Positions 1 to 9,565 of a DNA stretch of 64,000 nucleotides are shown piece by piece. The position numbers and the translations under genes were made by a program. The DNA comes from Schaalia turicensis ACS-279-V-Col4. Its GTDB lineage: Bacteria > Actinomycetota > Actinomycetes > Actinomycetales > Actinomycetaceae. How positions within the stretch are numbered: position 1 is the stretch's first letter; each line of letters starts with the position of its first letter. Under the pieces are notes generated by a model. The model did not search any database and was not told where the DNA came from. It was given only the letters and a program-made list of their open reading frames with translations. Where the stretch lies: positions 190,908-254,907 of the forward strand of contig NZ_JH815209.1 in assembly GCF_000296505.1 (NCBI RefSeq). The letters run 5' to 3'.

Positions 1-839
1 GCCAGCGAAATATCGGTCAGAGTACCGGTACCAAGAAGCAAAGCACCGATAATCAGAATCGAACCGACCGGAAGCAATGCAACAACCGACGTGTTAATCG
101 AACGAACCATGGTCTGGTTGACGGCTAAGTTCACATATTCGGCAAAAGTGAAACGCTTCTGGTCGTAGATGCCCTTCGTCAACTCACGGACCTTGTCGAA
201 TACAACGACCGTGTCGTACAGAGAGTAACCAAGAATCGTCAGGAAGCCGATGACCGTTGCAGGCGAAACCTCAACCTGGGTGATAACGAAAACACCAAGC
301 GTGAGGGCAATATCGTGGACAAGTGCCAGCAGAGCGGCCAGCGCCATAGTCCATGACCTGAAGTACAGGGTCATCAAGATCGCGACGAGCAACATGAAGA
401 TGACAAGCGACTGAGTAGCCTTCGAAGTCACCGAAGCACCCCAGGACGGGCCGATCGTTGACGACTGAACATCGGCCGGATCAACACCGTACGCGCTGGT
501 CAACGCATCACGAATCGTCGTCGCCTGCTGCGAATCAACAGATTCAGTCTGAATACGAACAGAATCCGTACCAACCTTTGTCACCTTCGCGGTGGACACA
601 ATTCCGGTGCCAGTCACGATATCCGAGGCCTTTTCCTCAGACTGATCGCTGACTCGGGTCACATCAAACTGCGCACCGCCTGTGAACTCAATGGAAGCAT
701 TGAGGCCGATGGCTGCTGAAAGAACAAAAGCAACGCCAATCAAGGCTGCAGCAAGACCAACAAAAACCTTACGCTTAGGGACAACCGGGTAGGACTTATC
801 CCCCGAGTACAGAGCATTACCCCACTGGGCGAACGACAT
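1..839 (-). CDS. secF: Protein translocase subunit SecF (3' end beyond window)
   Basis: Membrane subunit of the SecDF complex, which uses proton motive force to help pull preproteins through SecYEG. The reading frame is open from an ATG at 839-837 to the window edge, about 279 codons, so the C-terminus is missing. The N-terminus (MSFAQWGNALYSGDKSYPVV) leads into a first membrane helix. A periplasmic-type domain follows (SIEFTGGAQFDV), and then the family motif YSLYDTVVVFDKVRE, which fits the conserved SecF transmembrane region. The start overlaps the secD stop (TGATG), so translation is probably coupled. It is the last visible gene of the yebC-to-secF run. Confidence 0.95.
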   Translation of the reverse strand, partial: MSFAQWGNALYSGDKSYPVVPKRKVFVGLAAALIGVAFVLSAAIGLNASIEFTGGAQFDVTRVSDQSEEKASDIVTGTGIVSTAKVTKVGTDSVRIQTESVDSQQATTIRDALTSAYGVDPADVQSSTIGPSWGASVTSKATQSLVIFMLLVAILMTLYFRSWTMALAALLALVHDIALTLGVFVITQVEVSPATVIGFLTILGYSLYDTVVVFDKVRELTKGIYDQKRFTFAEYVNLAVNQTMVRSINTSVVALLPVGSILIIGALLLGTGTLTDISL

Positions 840-2848
840 CATTTCGCGTCCCCTTTCTGCTCGGCAGCCTCACCATCGACTGCGCTACCCTCAGCCTTCG
901 TCGCTTCACTATCCGCAGATGCGCGAGCTTCTTCCACTTGCGCTTCAGCTTCAGCTTTAGCTTCAGCAAGACGCTGCGCGCGACGACGCTGAGCAAGGCT
1001 CATCCCTTTGCCTTCAGTCACAGGCTGAGCCGTCGCACCCTTGCCCTGCTTTTGCTTCGGCATAACAACACGGCCACGACCGGCGTAAATCAGCGAGTTC
1101 TTTGCACCGAGGTGCTCGGGATCAAGACCGGAAAGACGATGTCCCTCGCCGAAGAATTTGGTACGAATCAGCAGTTCCATCATCGGGTGAGTGAACAAGA
1201 AGATGACAGCAATATCGATCACGGTTGTCACACCGAGAGTGAACGCGAAGCCCTGCACGCCACCGACTGCCAGCAGGTAGAGGACGATAGCTGCAACCAG
1301 GTTCACGGCATCGGAGACGAGGATCGTGCGCTTAGCGCGATCCCAGCCCTCGTCGACTGCGGCAGCAAGCGGGCGACCGTCACGGACCTCGTCACGCACG
1401 CGTTCGAAGTAGACGATGAACGAGTCAGCGGTGACGCCGACCGCCATAATCAAGCCTGCAACGCCTGCGAGCGACAAACGATATCCCATCGTCGCCGACA
1501 GAAGCGCGATCACGATGTAGGTGAGTGCTGCTGCAACAAATAGCGAACCGGCAGAAATAAGCGCCAGACCACGGTATTGCCAGATCAGGTACAGGATGAC
1601 CAGCAGGAAGCCGATGGCGCCAGCCAACATGCCCTTCTGCAGGTGATCAGAACCCAGTGTGGCGGAAATACGCTGTTCGGACTCAACTTCAAAGTTCAGA
1701 GGAAGCGAACCGAAGCTGAGCTGGTTTGCCAGCGCAGTGGCTGACTTTGCGGTGAAGTTACCGGTGATCTGAGCACGACCATCAGAGATGACAGCATTCA
1801 TTGAAGGAGCGGTAATCACCGAACCGTCAAGGACAACGGCAAAGTGGTTGCGATCCGGCGAGTCGAAGAAGCTCTTTCCTTCGGCGTCAGAATCCTTGTA
1901 GGAGTAGAGCAGTTCGGAAGAATCTGCGAATGCCTTCGTACCTTCAGAATCGAACTGCAGGTCGACACCCCACGCGCCGGTTGCCTGACCGGTCGAGTTG
2001 GTGACTTGGCCGGCAGTTGCGTTCGAAAGGTTCGAACCGGCAACCGAAACCGGACCAAGGATGTACTTCAGCTGACCATCGCTATCGCAGGCAGCGTAGG
2101 GCTTGTCTGCAGCACCTTCGGTCTGCTGGCGAGCTTCGGAGTTGGTGCAGTCAAGCACGGAGAAGTCGTAGAGAACCTGCTCTGTGATCCATGCAAGATC
2201 CGTTCCATTAGCAGGAGTCGAATTCGGCTGGTCTGAGAGAACACCGTCTTGATTCAGATCAGCGACCTTCATCGCGGATTCTTCATCCAGTGCGGTCGAC
2301 ACCTGCTGAACCGACTGAGCACCGTCTGCTGACTGGGCGCCATCAGCCGAAGCCTGTTCTGTCGCTGATTGAGTTTTATCAGCAGACTGAGCTGACTGTG
2401 CAGAATCTTTGTCTGAAACCTCGGCGGTTGAGGAGGTCGCAACTTTCTGGGAAGCCAGACCGATACGGAGAACAGGTCGGAAGTTCATCTGCGAGGACGA
2501 ACGAATCAGGTCGAGAGTTTCCTGTGAAGGCGTACCTGGGATTGAAACAACAATATTGTCCGAGCCCATCGAAGTGATCTCTGATTCGGCAACACCGGAG
2601 GCATCAATACGATTACGAATAATTGAAATCGCCTGCGTGATGTCGTCTTCAGTGATCGCTCGGTCGCCTTCTTCGGTCGACTTCGGAGTCAAGATCAGTT
2701 GGGTGCCACCCTGAAGATCGAGGGCGAGCGAAGGAACCAACGAGGTCCCCTTGGTGACGTTGCCAATCACCAGTCCGGCCACTGCCACCACCATTGCAAC
2801 AATGAGGGTGACAAGTGAACGCACAGGTCGGCGTTTACGTGTAGACAC
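839..2848 (-). CDS. secD: Protein translocase subunit SecD
   Basis: Partner of SecF in the accessory Sec translocase, at the cytoplasmic membrane. Of 669 residues, an N-terminal helix (about 12-30) is followed by the SecD motif region LDLQGG at 43-48, a large extracytoplasmic domain, and a C-terminal block of membrane helices from about 405 (GMLAGAIGFLLVILYLIW onward, with a conserved VGVTADSFIVYFERVRDE stretch). Residues about 135-185 form a Ser/Ala/Gln/Asp-rich low-complexity insert not seen in compact SecD proteins. The last 60 residues are a charged Ala/Glu/Lys tail in the cytoplasm. It lies between yajC (33 bases upstream) and secF (1-base overlap). Confidence 0.96.
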   Translation of the reverse strand: MSTRKRRPVRSLVTLIVAMVVAVAGLVIGNVTKGTSLVPSLALDLQGGTQLILTPKSTEEGDRAITEDDITQAISIIRNRIDASGVAESEITSMGSDNIVVSIPGTPSQETLDLIRSSSQMNFRPVLRIGLASQKVATSSTAEVSDKDSAQSAQSADKTQSATEQASADGAQSADGAQSVQQVSTALDEESAMKVADLNQDGVLSDQPNSTPANGTDLAWITEQVLYDFSVLDCTNSEARQQTEGAADKPYAACDSDGQLKYILGPVSVAGSNLSNATAGQVTNSTGQATGAWGVDLQFDSEGTKAFADSSELLYSYKDSDAEGKSFFDSPDRNHFAVVLDGSVITAPSMNAVISDGRAQITGNFTAKSATALANQLSFGSLPLNFEVESEQRISATLGSDHLQKGMLAGAIGFLLVILYLIWQYRGLALISAGSLFVAAALTYIVIALLSATMGYRLSLAGVAGLIMAVGVTADSFIVYFERVRDEVRDGRPLAAAVDEGWDRAKRTILVSDAVNLVAAIVLYLLAVGGVQGFAFTLGVTTVIDIAVIFLFTHPMMELLIRTKFFGEGHRLSGLDPEHLGAKNSLIYAGRGRVVMPKQKQGKGATAQPVTEGKGMSLAQRRRAQRLAEAKAEAEAQVEEARASADSEATKAEGSAVDGEAAEQKGDAK

Positions 2849-2881
2849 TTTTAACTACTCCCAGTCCCTAGCTCGGGATAC

Positions 2882-3283
2882 TCAGTTCTTTTCGTCGGTC
2901 GATGCATCATCCGTAGCGGGATCATCGAGGCCAAGAATCGGTTCTTGCGGTTCTTCTTCGGCCAGTTCGACAGCGGGCTCATCTGAAGAGAAAGGCGGTT
3001 CGTCCCCAACGGAACGGATCATCTGACGATCCCAGTACATCTCTGTACCATCAATCGTCTCGAGTACGACGATGTCGCCGTCCTGATCGACAAAGCGACC
3101 CCAGAATCCAACAGCGGTCTTCACCCAAGCACCGGGAACGAGTTTCTCGTTCATATCTCGTTCCATTTGAGCCTGACGCTCAGCCATCTTCTTGCGACCA
3201 CGGCTTGAGTACCACATCATCGCGATCAGGATGAGCCCAAGCAGGATAAAAGTCATGTTGCCGCCCTGGAGGAAGTTACCCAC
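2882..3283 (-). CDS. yajC: YajC preprotein translocase accessory subunit
   Basis: Small single-pass membrane protein that associates with SecDF. The 133-residue product has one N-terminal helix (MTFILLGLILIAMMWYS). A basic patch (SSRGRKK) and the YajC domain (GAWVKTAVGFWGRFVDQDGD) follow, then an acidic Glu/Asp-rich tail. I prefer the GTG at 3283-3281, because AAAGAGG lies six bases upstream. An in-frame ATG at 3304 has no Shine-Dalgarno, and ATG 3256 would start directly at the helix. Its position just before secD is the usual order. The tail is longer than in minimal YajC proteins. Confidence 0.9.
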   Translation of the reverse strand: MGNFLQGGNMTFILLGLILIAMMWYSSRGRKKMAERQAQMERDMNEKLVPGAWVKTAVGFWGRFVDQDGDIVVLETIDGTEMYWDRQMIRSVGDEPPFSSDEPAVELAEEEPQEPILGLDDPATDDASTDEKN

Positions 3284-3395
3284 GGATTGCCTCTTTCTAG
3301 TCATGAACGCGCGTAGAGCGCACCCTGGTCAGTCTAATGCGAAGAAGGCTCTCTTAGCGAAAAAGGCGGTCAAATCAGGCGAATAACACTGTGAT

Positions 3396-4439
3396 TCAGC
3401 TAAACAGCATAGATTCGGCGGGCGGTGTCAGCCCCAAATGTTGGAAAGCTTTGGGCGTGGCGGCACGTCCGCGGTTGGTTCTGACAAGGAATCCTTCACG
3501 AACCAAGTAGGGCTCAGCGACGGTTTCGACCGTCTCTGCTTCTTCACCTACCGTGACCGCAAGAGTGGTCAATCCAACCGGTCCCCCAGCAAAACGCTGA
3601 CAGACTGCGTCGAGTACTGCTCTGTCAAGACGATCGAGACCGTAGCGATCAACCTCGAACAGGGTGAGTGCGCCCTGGGCAGCTTCAAGATCCAAAGCGC
3701 CGCTTCCACGTACTTGGGCATAGTCGACAACGCGACGAAGAAGGCGATTGGCAATACGCGGGGTGCCTCTTGAACGGGAGGCGATTTCGTGAGCCGCCTG
3801 AGCGTCCAAGGGGGCGCCAAGAAGGTCAGCGGAACGCGTGACGACTGCTTCAAGTTCGTGTGTCTCGTAGAACTCAAGATGAGCGGTAAAACCGAAACGG
3901 TCACGCAGAGGAGCCGGTAGCAGGCCCGTGCGCGTAGTCGCACCGACAACGGTAAAAGGCGGAAGCGTCAGCGGAATCGAGGTTGCGCCGGGCCCCTTAC
4001 CCACGACAACGTCGACGCGGAAGTCTTCCATTGCCAGATACAGCATTTCTTCTGCGGTGCGAGCAAGACGGTGGATTTCGTCAATAAAAAGAATGTCGCC
4101 TTCTTGAAGCCCTGAAAGGATCGCAGCAAGGTCACCCGAATGCTGGATTGCCGGACCGGAGGTCAGGCGGAGCGATGTCCCCATTTCGGCGGCAATAATC
4201 ATTGCCAAAGTGGTCTTACCCAACCCGGGAGGACCGGCAAGAAGAACATGGTCGGGGCTCACGCCACGGCCACGTGCCGCATCGAGAACAAGCTGAAGCT
4301 GTTCACGAACAGTTTCTTGTCCGACGAATTCAGTGAGGCGCTTGGGACGCAGAGCTGCTTCTGCAGCACGTTCAAGCTCACCGGCATCAGGAGCAACAAT
4401 ACGCATTGCCTCTGCGGGAGAATCGAAAGAATCAGCCAC
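3396..4439 (-). CDS. ruvB: Holliday junction branch migration ATPase RuvB
   Basis: Hexameric AAA+ motor that drives Holliday junction branch migration with RuvA during recombinational repair. The 347-residue length is typical. Walker A (GPPGLGKTT) is at about 69-77, Walker B (ILFIDEIHR) at about 116-124, and the sensor/arginine-finger region contains GATTRTG. A C-terminal winged-helix domain follows ([16 protein letters not shown]). The GTG start is preceded by GGGAGG at five bases and overlaps the end of ruvA by 8 bases, indicating coupling. Confidence 0.97.
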   Translation of the reverse strand: MADSFDSPAEAMRIVAPDAGELERAAEAALRPKRLTEFVGQETVREQLQLVLDAARGRGVSPDHVLLAGPPGLGKTTLAMIIAAEMGTSLRLTSGPAIQHSGDLAAILSGLQEGDILFIDEIHRLARTAEEMLYLAMEDFRVDVVVGKGPGATSIPLTLPPFTVVGATTRTGLLPAPLRDRFGFTAHLEFYETHELEAVVTRSADLLGAPLDAQAAHEIASRSRGTPRIANRLLRRVVDYAQVRGSGALDLEAAQGALTLFEVDRYGLDRLDRAVLDAVCQRFAGGPVGLTTLAVTVGEEAETVETVAEPYLVREGFLVRTNRGRAATPKAFQHLGLTPPAESMLFS

Positions 4440-5031
4440 GAGAGCCTCCCAACTTCAGCAAAGCGGCACGGAGCAAATCAGACGCCCCCAAGCCCTGTCC
4501 ACCCAGCGTATCGATTGCCGCTTGTGCCTGGGATTGCTTCCATCCCATCGAAACCAAAGCTGCCACAACATCTTCTTCGACAGCGCCCATGGCGACTGTG
4601 GCTCCGGTTCCCACCTTTCCAAGATGTGCGGGCTGACCGAGTTTCTCCCCTAGCTCCAACACCATGCGTTGCGCTGATTTCTTTCCAACACCGGGGATCT
4701 TGCCCAGGGTTGAAAGATCATGATCGCGAACGGCACGACGAAGATCATCGGGGCTAAGAACGCCAAGCGCACCAAGGGCAATACGAGGTCCAATACCGGA
4801 CACGGTCTGCAAGATGGTGAATACATCACGCTGATCAGCCGTTTCAAAGCCCATGAGTGTCAGGGAATCCTCGCGAACAATAAGCGATGTTGCAACAGTG
4901 AGCTCGTCACCGACGCGCACCTGCTGAGCGTATGTGGGCACGACCTTCACATCGAAACCAACGCCGGAGACAACCACGACAATTGAATCCACGCCAACTG
5001 AGGCCACTGTTCCACTCAACTGTGCGATCAA
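4432..5031 (-). CDS. ruvA: Holliday junction DNA helicase subunit RuvA
   Basis: Tetrameric protein that binds four-way junctions and loads RuvB. Its 199 residues include the N-terminal OB-fold ([20 protein letters not shown]) and two helix-hairpin-helix motifs ([14 protein letters not shown] and [16 protein letters not shown]). A C-terminal three-helix domain binds RuvB. The start is an unusual TTG, chosen because GGAG lies five bases upstream and the OB-fold begins exactly there. It sits between ruvC and ruvB in the canonical ruvCAB order. Confidence 0.96.
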   Translation of the reverse strand: MIAQLSGTVASVGVDSIVVVVSGVGFDVKVVPTYAQQVRVGDELTVATSLIVREDSLTLMGFETADQRDVFTILQTVSGIGPRIALGALGVLSPDDLRRAVRDHDLSTLGKIPGVGKKSAQRMVLELGEKLGQPAHLGKVGTGATVAMGAVEEDVVAALVSMGWKQSQAQAAIDTLGGQGLGASDLLRAALLKLGGSRG

Positions 5032-5088
5032 TTGTTCTCCTGTATTGGATCGATAGCGCCCACACCCAATGCGAACACCTGTTCTATT

Positions 5089-5718
5089 TTACTTGCGACG
5101 CAGTCGCGGATCAACAGCACCTGTCCGGCGTTGCGCAGCTTGAGCTTCCGCCCACGCACGTTGCGCGGGTGTCATCGACCCTTTGGAAGTCAAGCGACCA
5201 GAGATAGAAACAGAAACTGACGAATCGTCGCCAACACCCAGCAGACCTGTCCCCCGCCACGCATGACAAATTGCGATTGCAAGCGCATCTGCAGCATCCG
5301 CGGGCTTCGGAGGCTTCGACAAGCGAAGAATACGCGACACCATCGCCTGAACCTGCGCTTTATCCGCATTGCCGTTTCCAGAAACAGCAGACTTCACTTC
5401 TGACGGGGTATGAACCGCCATCGGCAGACCAGCACGCGCCACGCACGTCATGGCAGCACCCATGACCTGCATCGTCGTCGTCACTGACTGCAAGTTGTCT
5501 TGGGCGAAGACTCGCTCAATCGCCACAACTTCAGGCTGATACTGCGCGATCACACTATCAATCGCATCTGCAATCGTCCGAAGCCTAAAATGCGTCGCAA
5601 TGTCTTTGTTAGAACGAGCAACCCCGACATACACGAGCGTGGCACGCCTTGACTCATCAACGTCAACAACACCCAAACCGCATCGTGTAATGCCGGGGTC
5701 AATTCCCATGACTCGCAT
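5089..5718 (-). CDS. ruvC: Crossover junction endodeoxyribonuclease RuvC
   Basis: Resolves Holliday junctions by paired symmetric nicks. The 209-residue product shows the RNase H-like catalytic acids: Asp7 (MGIDPG), Glu68 (VAIERVF), and the C-terminal acidic pair within DAADALAIAICH. A C-terminal extension of about 50 residues after the catalytic core (SVSISGRLTSKGSMTPAQRA...) is longer than in E. coli RuvC but usual in actinobacteria. The start is three bases from the pdxT stop, so it is read from the same transcript. Confidence 0.95.
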   Translation of the reverse strand: MRVMGIDPGITRCGLGVVDVDESRRATLVYVGVARSNKDIATHFRLRTIADAIDSVIAQYQPEVVAIERVFAQDNLQSVTTTMQVMGAAMTCVARAGLPMAVHTPSEVKSAVSGNGNADKAQVQAMVSRILRLSKPPKPADAADALAIAICHAWRGTGLLGVGDDSSVSVSISGRLTSKGSMTPAQRAWAEAQAAQRRTGAVDPRLRRK

Positions 5719-5721
5719 GGG

Positions 5722-6315
5722 TCAGCGGTTCTCCACCATTGAAACGAACAGTTCATGCAGGCGGTCATCGCCACCCACCTCGGGGTGGAAGCTGGTTGCC
5801 ATGACGTTACCTTGACGTACGGCCACGATCGGACCATCTTCAGCGTTTCCGGCGCGCGCAATCACAGACACGGTGTCGCCAACGGACTCAACCCACGGTG
5901 CGCGGATAAAGACAGCGCGGAAATCGTCGCCTTCGATGCCGTCAATCACGAGGTCTTCTTCGTAGGAATCAACCTGACGCCCAAAGGCATTACGTCGAAC
6001 AACCATGTCGAGGGTGGCGAAGCACTTCTGATCATCGCGACCATCAAGGATCGTAGACGAGAGCATAATCATGCCAGCGCATGTGCCCCACGCGGGAAGT
6101 CCAGCATCAAGACGGTCTTTCAGAGGTTCAAACATGTCGAAGGAGGCCAACAGATTCGACATGGTCGTTGACTCGCCGCCGGGGATGATCAGACCATCCA
6201 CTTTCGCCAACTCGCAGGGACGACGCACCTTAACGGCGCGGGCGCCAGAATTCTCTAGCGCCCGCACATGTTCGTCAACGTCACCCTGAAGGGCGAGAAC
6301 GCCGATCGTCACCAT
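5722..6315 (-). CDS. pdxT: Pyridoxal 5'-phosphate synthase glutaminase subunit PdxT
   Basis: Class I glutaminase that supplies ammonia to PdxS for direct synthesis of pyridoxal phosphate. Of 197 residues, the glutamine-binding GGEST is at about 47-51, the nucleophilic Cys79 is in PAWGTCAGM, and the His-Glu pair is in TSFHPEVG near the C-terminus. The complete catalytic triad argues for an active enzyme. The ATG overlaps the pdxS stop by 7 bases, as expected for two subunits made together. Confidence 0.97.
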   Translation of the reverse strand: MVTIGVLALQGDVDEHVRALENSGARAVKVRRPCELAKVDGLIIPGGESTTMSNLLASFDMFEPLKDRLDAGLPAWGTCAGMIMLSSTILDGRDDQKCFATLDMVVRRNAFGRQVDSYEEDLVIDGIEGDDFRAVFIRAPWVESVGDTVSVIARAGNAEDGPIVAVRQGNVMATSFHPEVGGDDRLHELFVSMVENR

Positions 6316-7211
6316 CCGCGCTCCGCAAGACGGTGAGAAACCGGAAGGTCGTCAACGTTGATACCGACCATTGCTTCACCAAGGCCACGCGAAACCTCAG
6401 CAATAACGGACGGATCATCGTAGAAGGTGGTTGCCTTAACGATGGCAGCTGCACGCTTCGCCGGATCGCCGGACTTGAAGATACCGGATCCAACGAAAAC
6501 ACCCTCAGCACCGAGCTGCATCATCATTGCAGCGTCCGCCGGGGTAGCAATGCCACCGGCGGTGAACAGAACGACAGGAAGCTTACCTTCGTGAGCGACC
6601 TCGGCGACCAGCTCGTAGGGAGCCTGGAGTTCCTTGGCAGCAACGTAGAGCTCATCTTCGGGAAGCGAGGTGAGGTGACGGATCTGGTCGCGGATCTTAC
6701 GCATGTGCGTCGTCGCGTTGGAAACGTCGCCGGTACCAGCTTCGCCCTTGGAGCGAATCATTGCTGCACCTTCGGTGATGCGACGGAGCGCCTCACCCAG
6801 GTTGGTTGCACCGCAGACAAAGGGAACGGTGAAGTTCCACTTGTCGATGTGATTGGTGTAATCGGCCGGGGTGAGAACCTCGGATTCGTCGATGTAGTCG
6901 ACGCCGAGGGACTGCAGAACCTGAGCTTCAACGAAGTGGCCGATGCGAGCCTTTGCCATGACCGGGATGGAGACAGCGTTGATGATGCCATCGATCAGAT
7001 CCGGGTCAGACATACGGGCAACGCCACCCTGTGCGCGAATGTCCGCAGGAACGCGCTCGAGCGCCATGACGGCAACTGCGCCCGCATCTTCGGCGATCTT
7101 TGCTTGCTCTGGAGTAACGACGTCCATGATGACGCCACCCTTGAGCATCTGAGCCATACCGCGCTTAACCTGCGGGGTACCAACTTCGCGAGTCGACGTG
7201 AAGTCAGCCAT
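6309..7211 (-). CDS. pdxS: Pyridoxal 5'-phosphate synthase lyase subunit PdxS
   Basis: Builds pyridoxal phosphate from ribose 5-phosphate, glyceraldehyde 3-phosphate and PdxT-derived ammonia, as a (beta/alpha)8-barrel dodecamer. The 300-residue length is typical. Visible family motifs include [31 protein letters not shown] with the catalytic lysine, and the phosphate-binding [13 protein letters not shown] choose the ATG at 7211 because GGGGAG lies five bases upstream; an in-frame GTG at 7217 overlaps that Shine-Dalgarno. Placement between yebC and pdxT fits actinobacterial gene order. Confidence 0.97.
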   Translation of the reverse strand: MADFTSTREVGTPQVKRGMAQMLKGGVIMDVVTPEQAKIAEDAGAVAVMALERVPADIRAQGGVARMSDPDLIDGIINAVSIPVMAKARIGHFVEAQVLQSLGVDYIDESEVLTPADYTNHIDKWNFTVPFVCGATNLGEALRRITEGAAMIRSKGEAGTGDVSNATTHMRKIRDQIRHLTSLPEDELYVAAKELQAPYELVAEVAHEGKLPVVLFTAGGIATPADAAMMMQLGAEGVFVGSGIFKSGDPAKRAAAIVKATTFYDDPSVIAEVSRGLGEAMVGINVDDLPVSHRLAERGW

Positions 7212-7213
7212 CG

Positions 7214-7975
7214 TCACTCCCCTTCTTCCAGCTGCGCGCGGACCTCATCCGAGTACGTCATGTTGTTGTAGATGTTCTGAACGTCGTCAGATTCTTCCAG
7301 AGCGTCGATCAGTTTCTGAACCTTCAGTGCGCCTTCAAGGTCAACCTCAACGTCGGTCGATGCGACGAATTGAACTTCAGCGGAATCGTAATCGATACCT
7401 GCTGACTGGAGCGCCTTACGGACCTCGACAACATCGGAGGCTGCGGATTCGATGACGAATCCATCACCGGTGTCGGTCACTTCTTCAGCACCCGCATCCA
7501 GAACGGCTTCCATGATCGTGTCCTCGTCAACGCCGTCTGCTGCGCCCACCTCGACAATGCCACGACGGGAGAAGAGGTAGGAAACCGAACCCGGGTCCGC
7601 CAGCGAGCCTCCCTGACGGGTAAAGCCAAGGCGGACGTCGGAAGCTGCACGGTTACGGTTGTCGGTCAGACATTCGACGAGGAATGCAACGCCGTTCGGG
7701 CCGTAGCCTTCGTACATGATGGTTTCGTAGTTCGCGCCACCGGCTTCTGCACCGGAGCCACGCTTGACAGCACGATCGATGTTGTCAGCGGGAACGGAGT
7801 TCTTCTTTGCCTTCTGGATGGCGTCATACAGGGTCGGGTTACCTGCGGGATCGCCGCCGCCGGTGCGTGCTGCAACTTCAATATTCTTGATCAGACGAGC
7901 GAAGAGCTTTCCGCGCTTCGCGTCAATGGCGGCCTTCTTGTGCTTGGTGGTCGCCCATTTAGAGTGTCCCGACAT
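7214..7975 (-). CDS. YebC/PmpR family protein (TACO1-like)
   Basis: Widely conserved protein annotated either as a transcriptional regulator or as a translation factor relieving ribosome stalling. The role here cannot be settled from sequence. The 253-residue product begins with the family signature [24 protein letters not shown] and contains [10 protein letters not shown] and [11 protein letters not shown], all YebC hallmarks. GGGAG lies five bases before the ATG. It is the first gene of the run toward ruvC and secDF; the 134 bases upstream separate it from the next minus-strand gene. Confidence 0.95.
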   Translation of the reverse strand: MSGHSKWATTKHKKAAIDAKRGKLFARLIKNIEVAARTGGGDPAGNPTLYDAIQKAKKNSVPADNIDRAVKRGSGAEAGGANYETIMYEGYGPNGVAFLVECLTDNRNRAASDVRLGFTRQGGSLADPGSVSYLFSRRGIVEVGAADGVDEDTIMEAVLDAGAEEVTDTGDGFVIESAASDVVEVRKALQSAGIDYDSAEVQFVASTDVEVDLEGALKVQKLIDALEESDDVQNIYNNMTYSDEVRAQLEEGE

Positions 7976-8109
7976 TACTGCTCCCTTGAAGGGTGGATTG
8001 CGTACCCGTATATCTTAGCGGGATTAGTAAAAGGTCACCGTCTTCAAAGGTGGGCTATGGGACACAGTAAACGTTCGATGCCAATGCCCGTCAGCCTTGA
8101 ACTCTGCGA

Positions 8110-8604
8110 TTACAGCATGCGTGGGACGGTGACAATCCGTACTGGCAGGTTCGCGCCGGGACGAAAATCAGCGAAACTTCCTTCGCTTTGAATGATCAGA
8201 GCAGTCGCTTTACCGACGCCAGTGCCAAGATCGGCTTTCGCACTATCGTCTCCGATCAGGTATCCAACATGGCCGATTGTTGGCTGATGTCCGACAATCA
8301 GTGCAGATTCTCCAGGCAGGGAGTTAATCGTTTCGATGAGTGACTCTGCCCCTGCATCGTAGATTGAACGATCCTTGTACGTGGTCCTCATTGGCAGGTT
8401 CTTCGCGATCTCGTCGAAGGTCTGCCATGCGCGCACTGCTGTTGAGCTGACCCCTAGTTCGATGTCTCCAACTTCGGCTTGCAGTTTGATGCCAAGCTCG
8501 TGCGCCCGACGGAGACCAAGATCGGTCAACGGTCGCGAGTGATCCGACAGTGCGAAATACTCCGGGTCAGAGTGGCGAACAAGGATCAGCGTGCATTGAC
8601 TCAT
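8110..8604 (-). CDS. SixA-like histidine phosphatase
   Basis: Short histidine-phosphatase superfamily protein of 164 residues, the size of SixA phosphohistidine phosphatases. The catalytic RHS motif (LILVRHSDPEY) is near residue 9. The conserved downstream acid/His region reads SALIVGHQPTIGHVGYLIG, and STAVRAWQTF corresponds to the second conserved Arg. Substrate is unknown; phosphohistidine proteins are the family precedent. No Shine-Dalgarno precedes the ATG, and a TAATCT box six bases upstream suggests a leaderless mRNA. Confidence 0.85.
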   Translation of the reverse strand: MSQCTLILVRHSDPEYFALSDHSRPLTDLGLRRAHELGIKLQAEVGDIELGVSSTAVRAWQTFDEIAKNLPMRTTYKDRSIYDAGAESLIETINSLPGESALIVGHQPTIGHVGYLIGDDSAKADLGTGVGKATALIIQSEGSFADFRPGANLPVRIVTVPRML

Positions 8605-8616
8605 GCGAAAAGATTA
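8605..8616 (-). promoter_or_regulatory. Putative -10 box for leaderless sixA-like mRNA
   Basis: On the minus strand TAATCT (8616-8611) is followed by six bases and then the ATG at 8604. This spacing would place transcription initiation at the start codon. There is no ribosome-binding sequence. Confidence 0.5.
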
Positions 8617-8641
8617 CAGTGTGAGGGATCGAGGAGGTTCA

Positions 8642-8884
8642 ATGGCATTGGGACGAGGCCGCGCTGACGGTGTGTGTCAGGCACGCGAGTGTAATGCGCA
8701 GGCGGTGTGGATCATCACCTGGTCAAACCCGAAAATCCCGTGGGCGGATTCCAAGACGTGGCTGTCATGCAATGAACACCGCGAATTTCTGTCCGATTAC
8801 ATGCGATACCGGGGTTTCCCCTTTGAGATCAATCCTCTAGGTCCCACTGATCAACTGGACGGTTATTCCACGTCAGACCAGTGA
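8642..8884 (+). CDS. Small conserved actinobacterial Cys/His protein
   Basis: An 80-residue protein of a family found across actinobacteria, often misnamed acetone carboxylase. I know no proven function. It contains C-x4-C (CQARECN) and, about 30 residues later, C-x2-H (WLSCNEHREF), a plausible single zinc site. A Trp-rich middle (VWIITWSNPKIPW) lies between them. The ATG at 8642 is chosen over an upstream in-frame start at 8603 because GAGGAGG lies just before it. Its 3' end overlaps the convergent phosphatase gene by 56 bases. It diverges from the SixA-like gene. Confidence 0.75.
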   Translation: MALGRGRADGVCQARECNAQAVWIITWSNPKIPWADSKTWLSCNEHREFLSDYMRYRGFPFEINPLGPTDQLDGYSTSDQ

Positions 8885-9518
8885 AGGCACCTCGCAGATC
8901 GTCGGGGTTGTGAGGAACGGAGGTGCCGAATCGTTCGGTGGGCCACTGCAAGATGACGGTTCCCGTATTCGACATGAAGTGAGTCATCACAAGAGTGCCG
9001 GAGATGTTGTGCGCAAGCGTCGATGCCAGCAGGCGCAGTAGGGCTCCATGGGCGACGATCACACCCACGCCGTCCGGATCTTCCTCAAGTACGAGGCCAG
9101 CCACTTCGGCGATAACGGGCAACGCACGGGCAAGCGCGTCCTCCCCCGTTTCAGCGCCAGACATACGAATGTGAGTTGCACCGTGCGACCAGTTTCCCGT
9201 TCCTTCAACGTAAACGGAGTCTGAGAACGGGTCAGCGTTCATCTCAACGTCACCTGAGCGTAATTCACGAATTCCTGGTCTCACCAGCGGAGTCAGGGCA
9301 TACTTAGCGCATAGGGGTGCGCAGGTTTGGCGAGTGCGAAAAAGAGGTGAAACAGCAACCACTGTTGGAGCCTGCCCGACTTCAGATTCCCAGCGCGAAG
9401 CAAGATCGGCAGCTTGAGCCAACCCATCGGCGGTTAGCGGTAGTCCAGGCCTAGAGGTGTCAAGAGCGTGCGCTTCATTGGCGTAGGTCTGTCCGTGACG
9501 CACGAGGACGATTTTCAC
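8829..9518 (-). CDS. Histidine phosphatase family protein (phosphoglycerate mutase-like)
   Basis: 229-residue member of the histidine phosphatase superfamily. The catalytic motif VRHGQTYANE begins at about residue 6. The second conserved Arg is in SPLFRTRQTC, and the conserved His is in VIVAHGALLRLL. The length and RHG motif resemble broad-specificity phosphatases annotated as phosphoglycerate mutases, but the substrate cannot be read from sequence. The start is GTG with a weak upstream purine stretch. It follows glnE by 47 bases on the same strand. Confidence 0.85.
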   Translation of the reverse strand: MKIVLVRHGQTYANEAHALDTSRPGLPLTADGLAQAADLASRWESEVGQAPTVVAVSPLFRTRQTCAPLCAKYALTPLVRPGIRELRSGDVEMNADPFSDSVYVEGTGNWSHGATHIRMSGAETGEDALARALPVIAEVAGLVLEEDPDGVGVIVAHGALLRLLASTLAHNISGTLVMTHFMSNTGTVILQWPTERFGTSVPHNPDDLRGAFTGLTWNNRPVDQWDLED

Positions 9519-9565
9519 AACTGTGTTTCCGTTTCTTCTTCATGCCTTGGTGTGCAAGGCAATAT

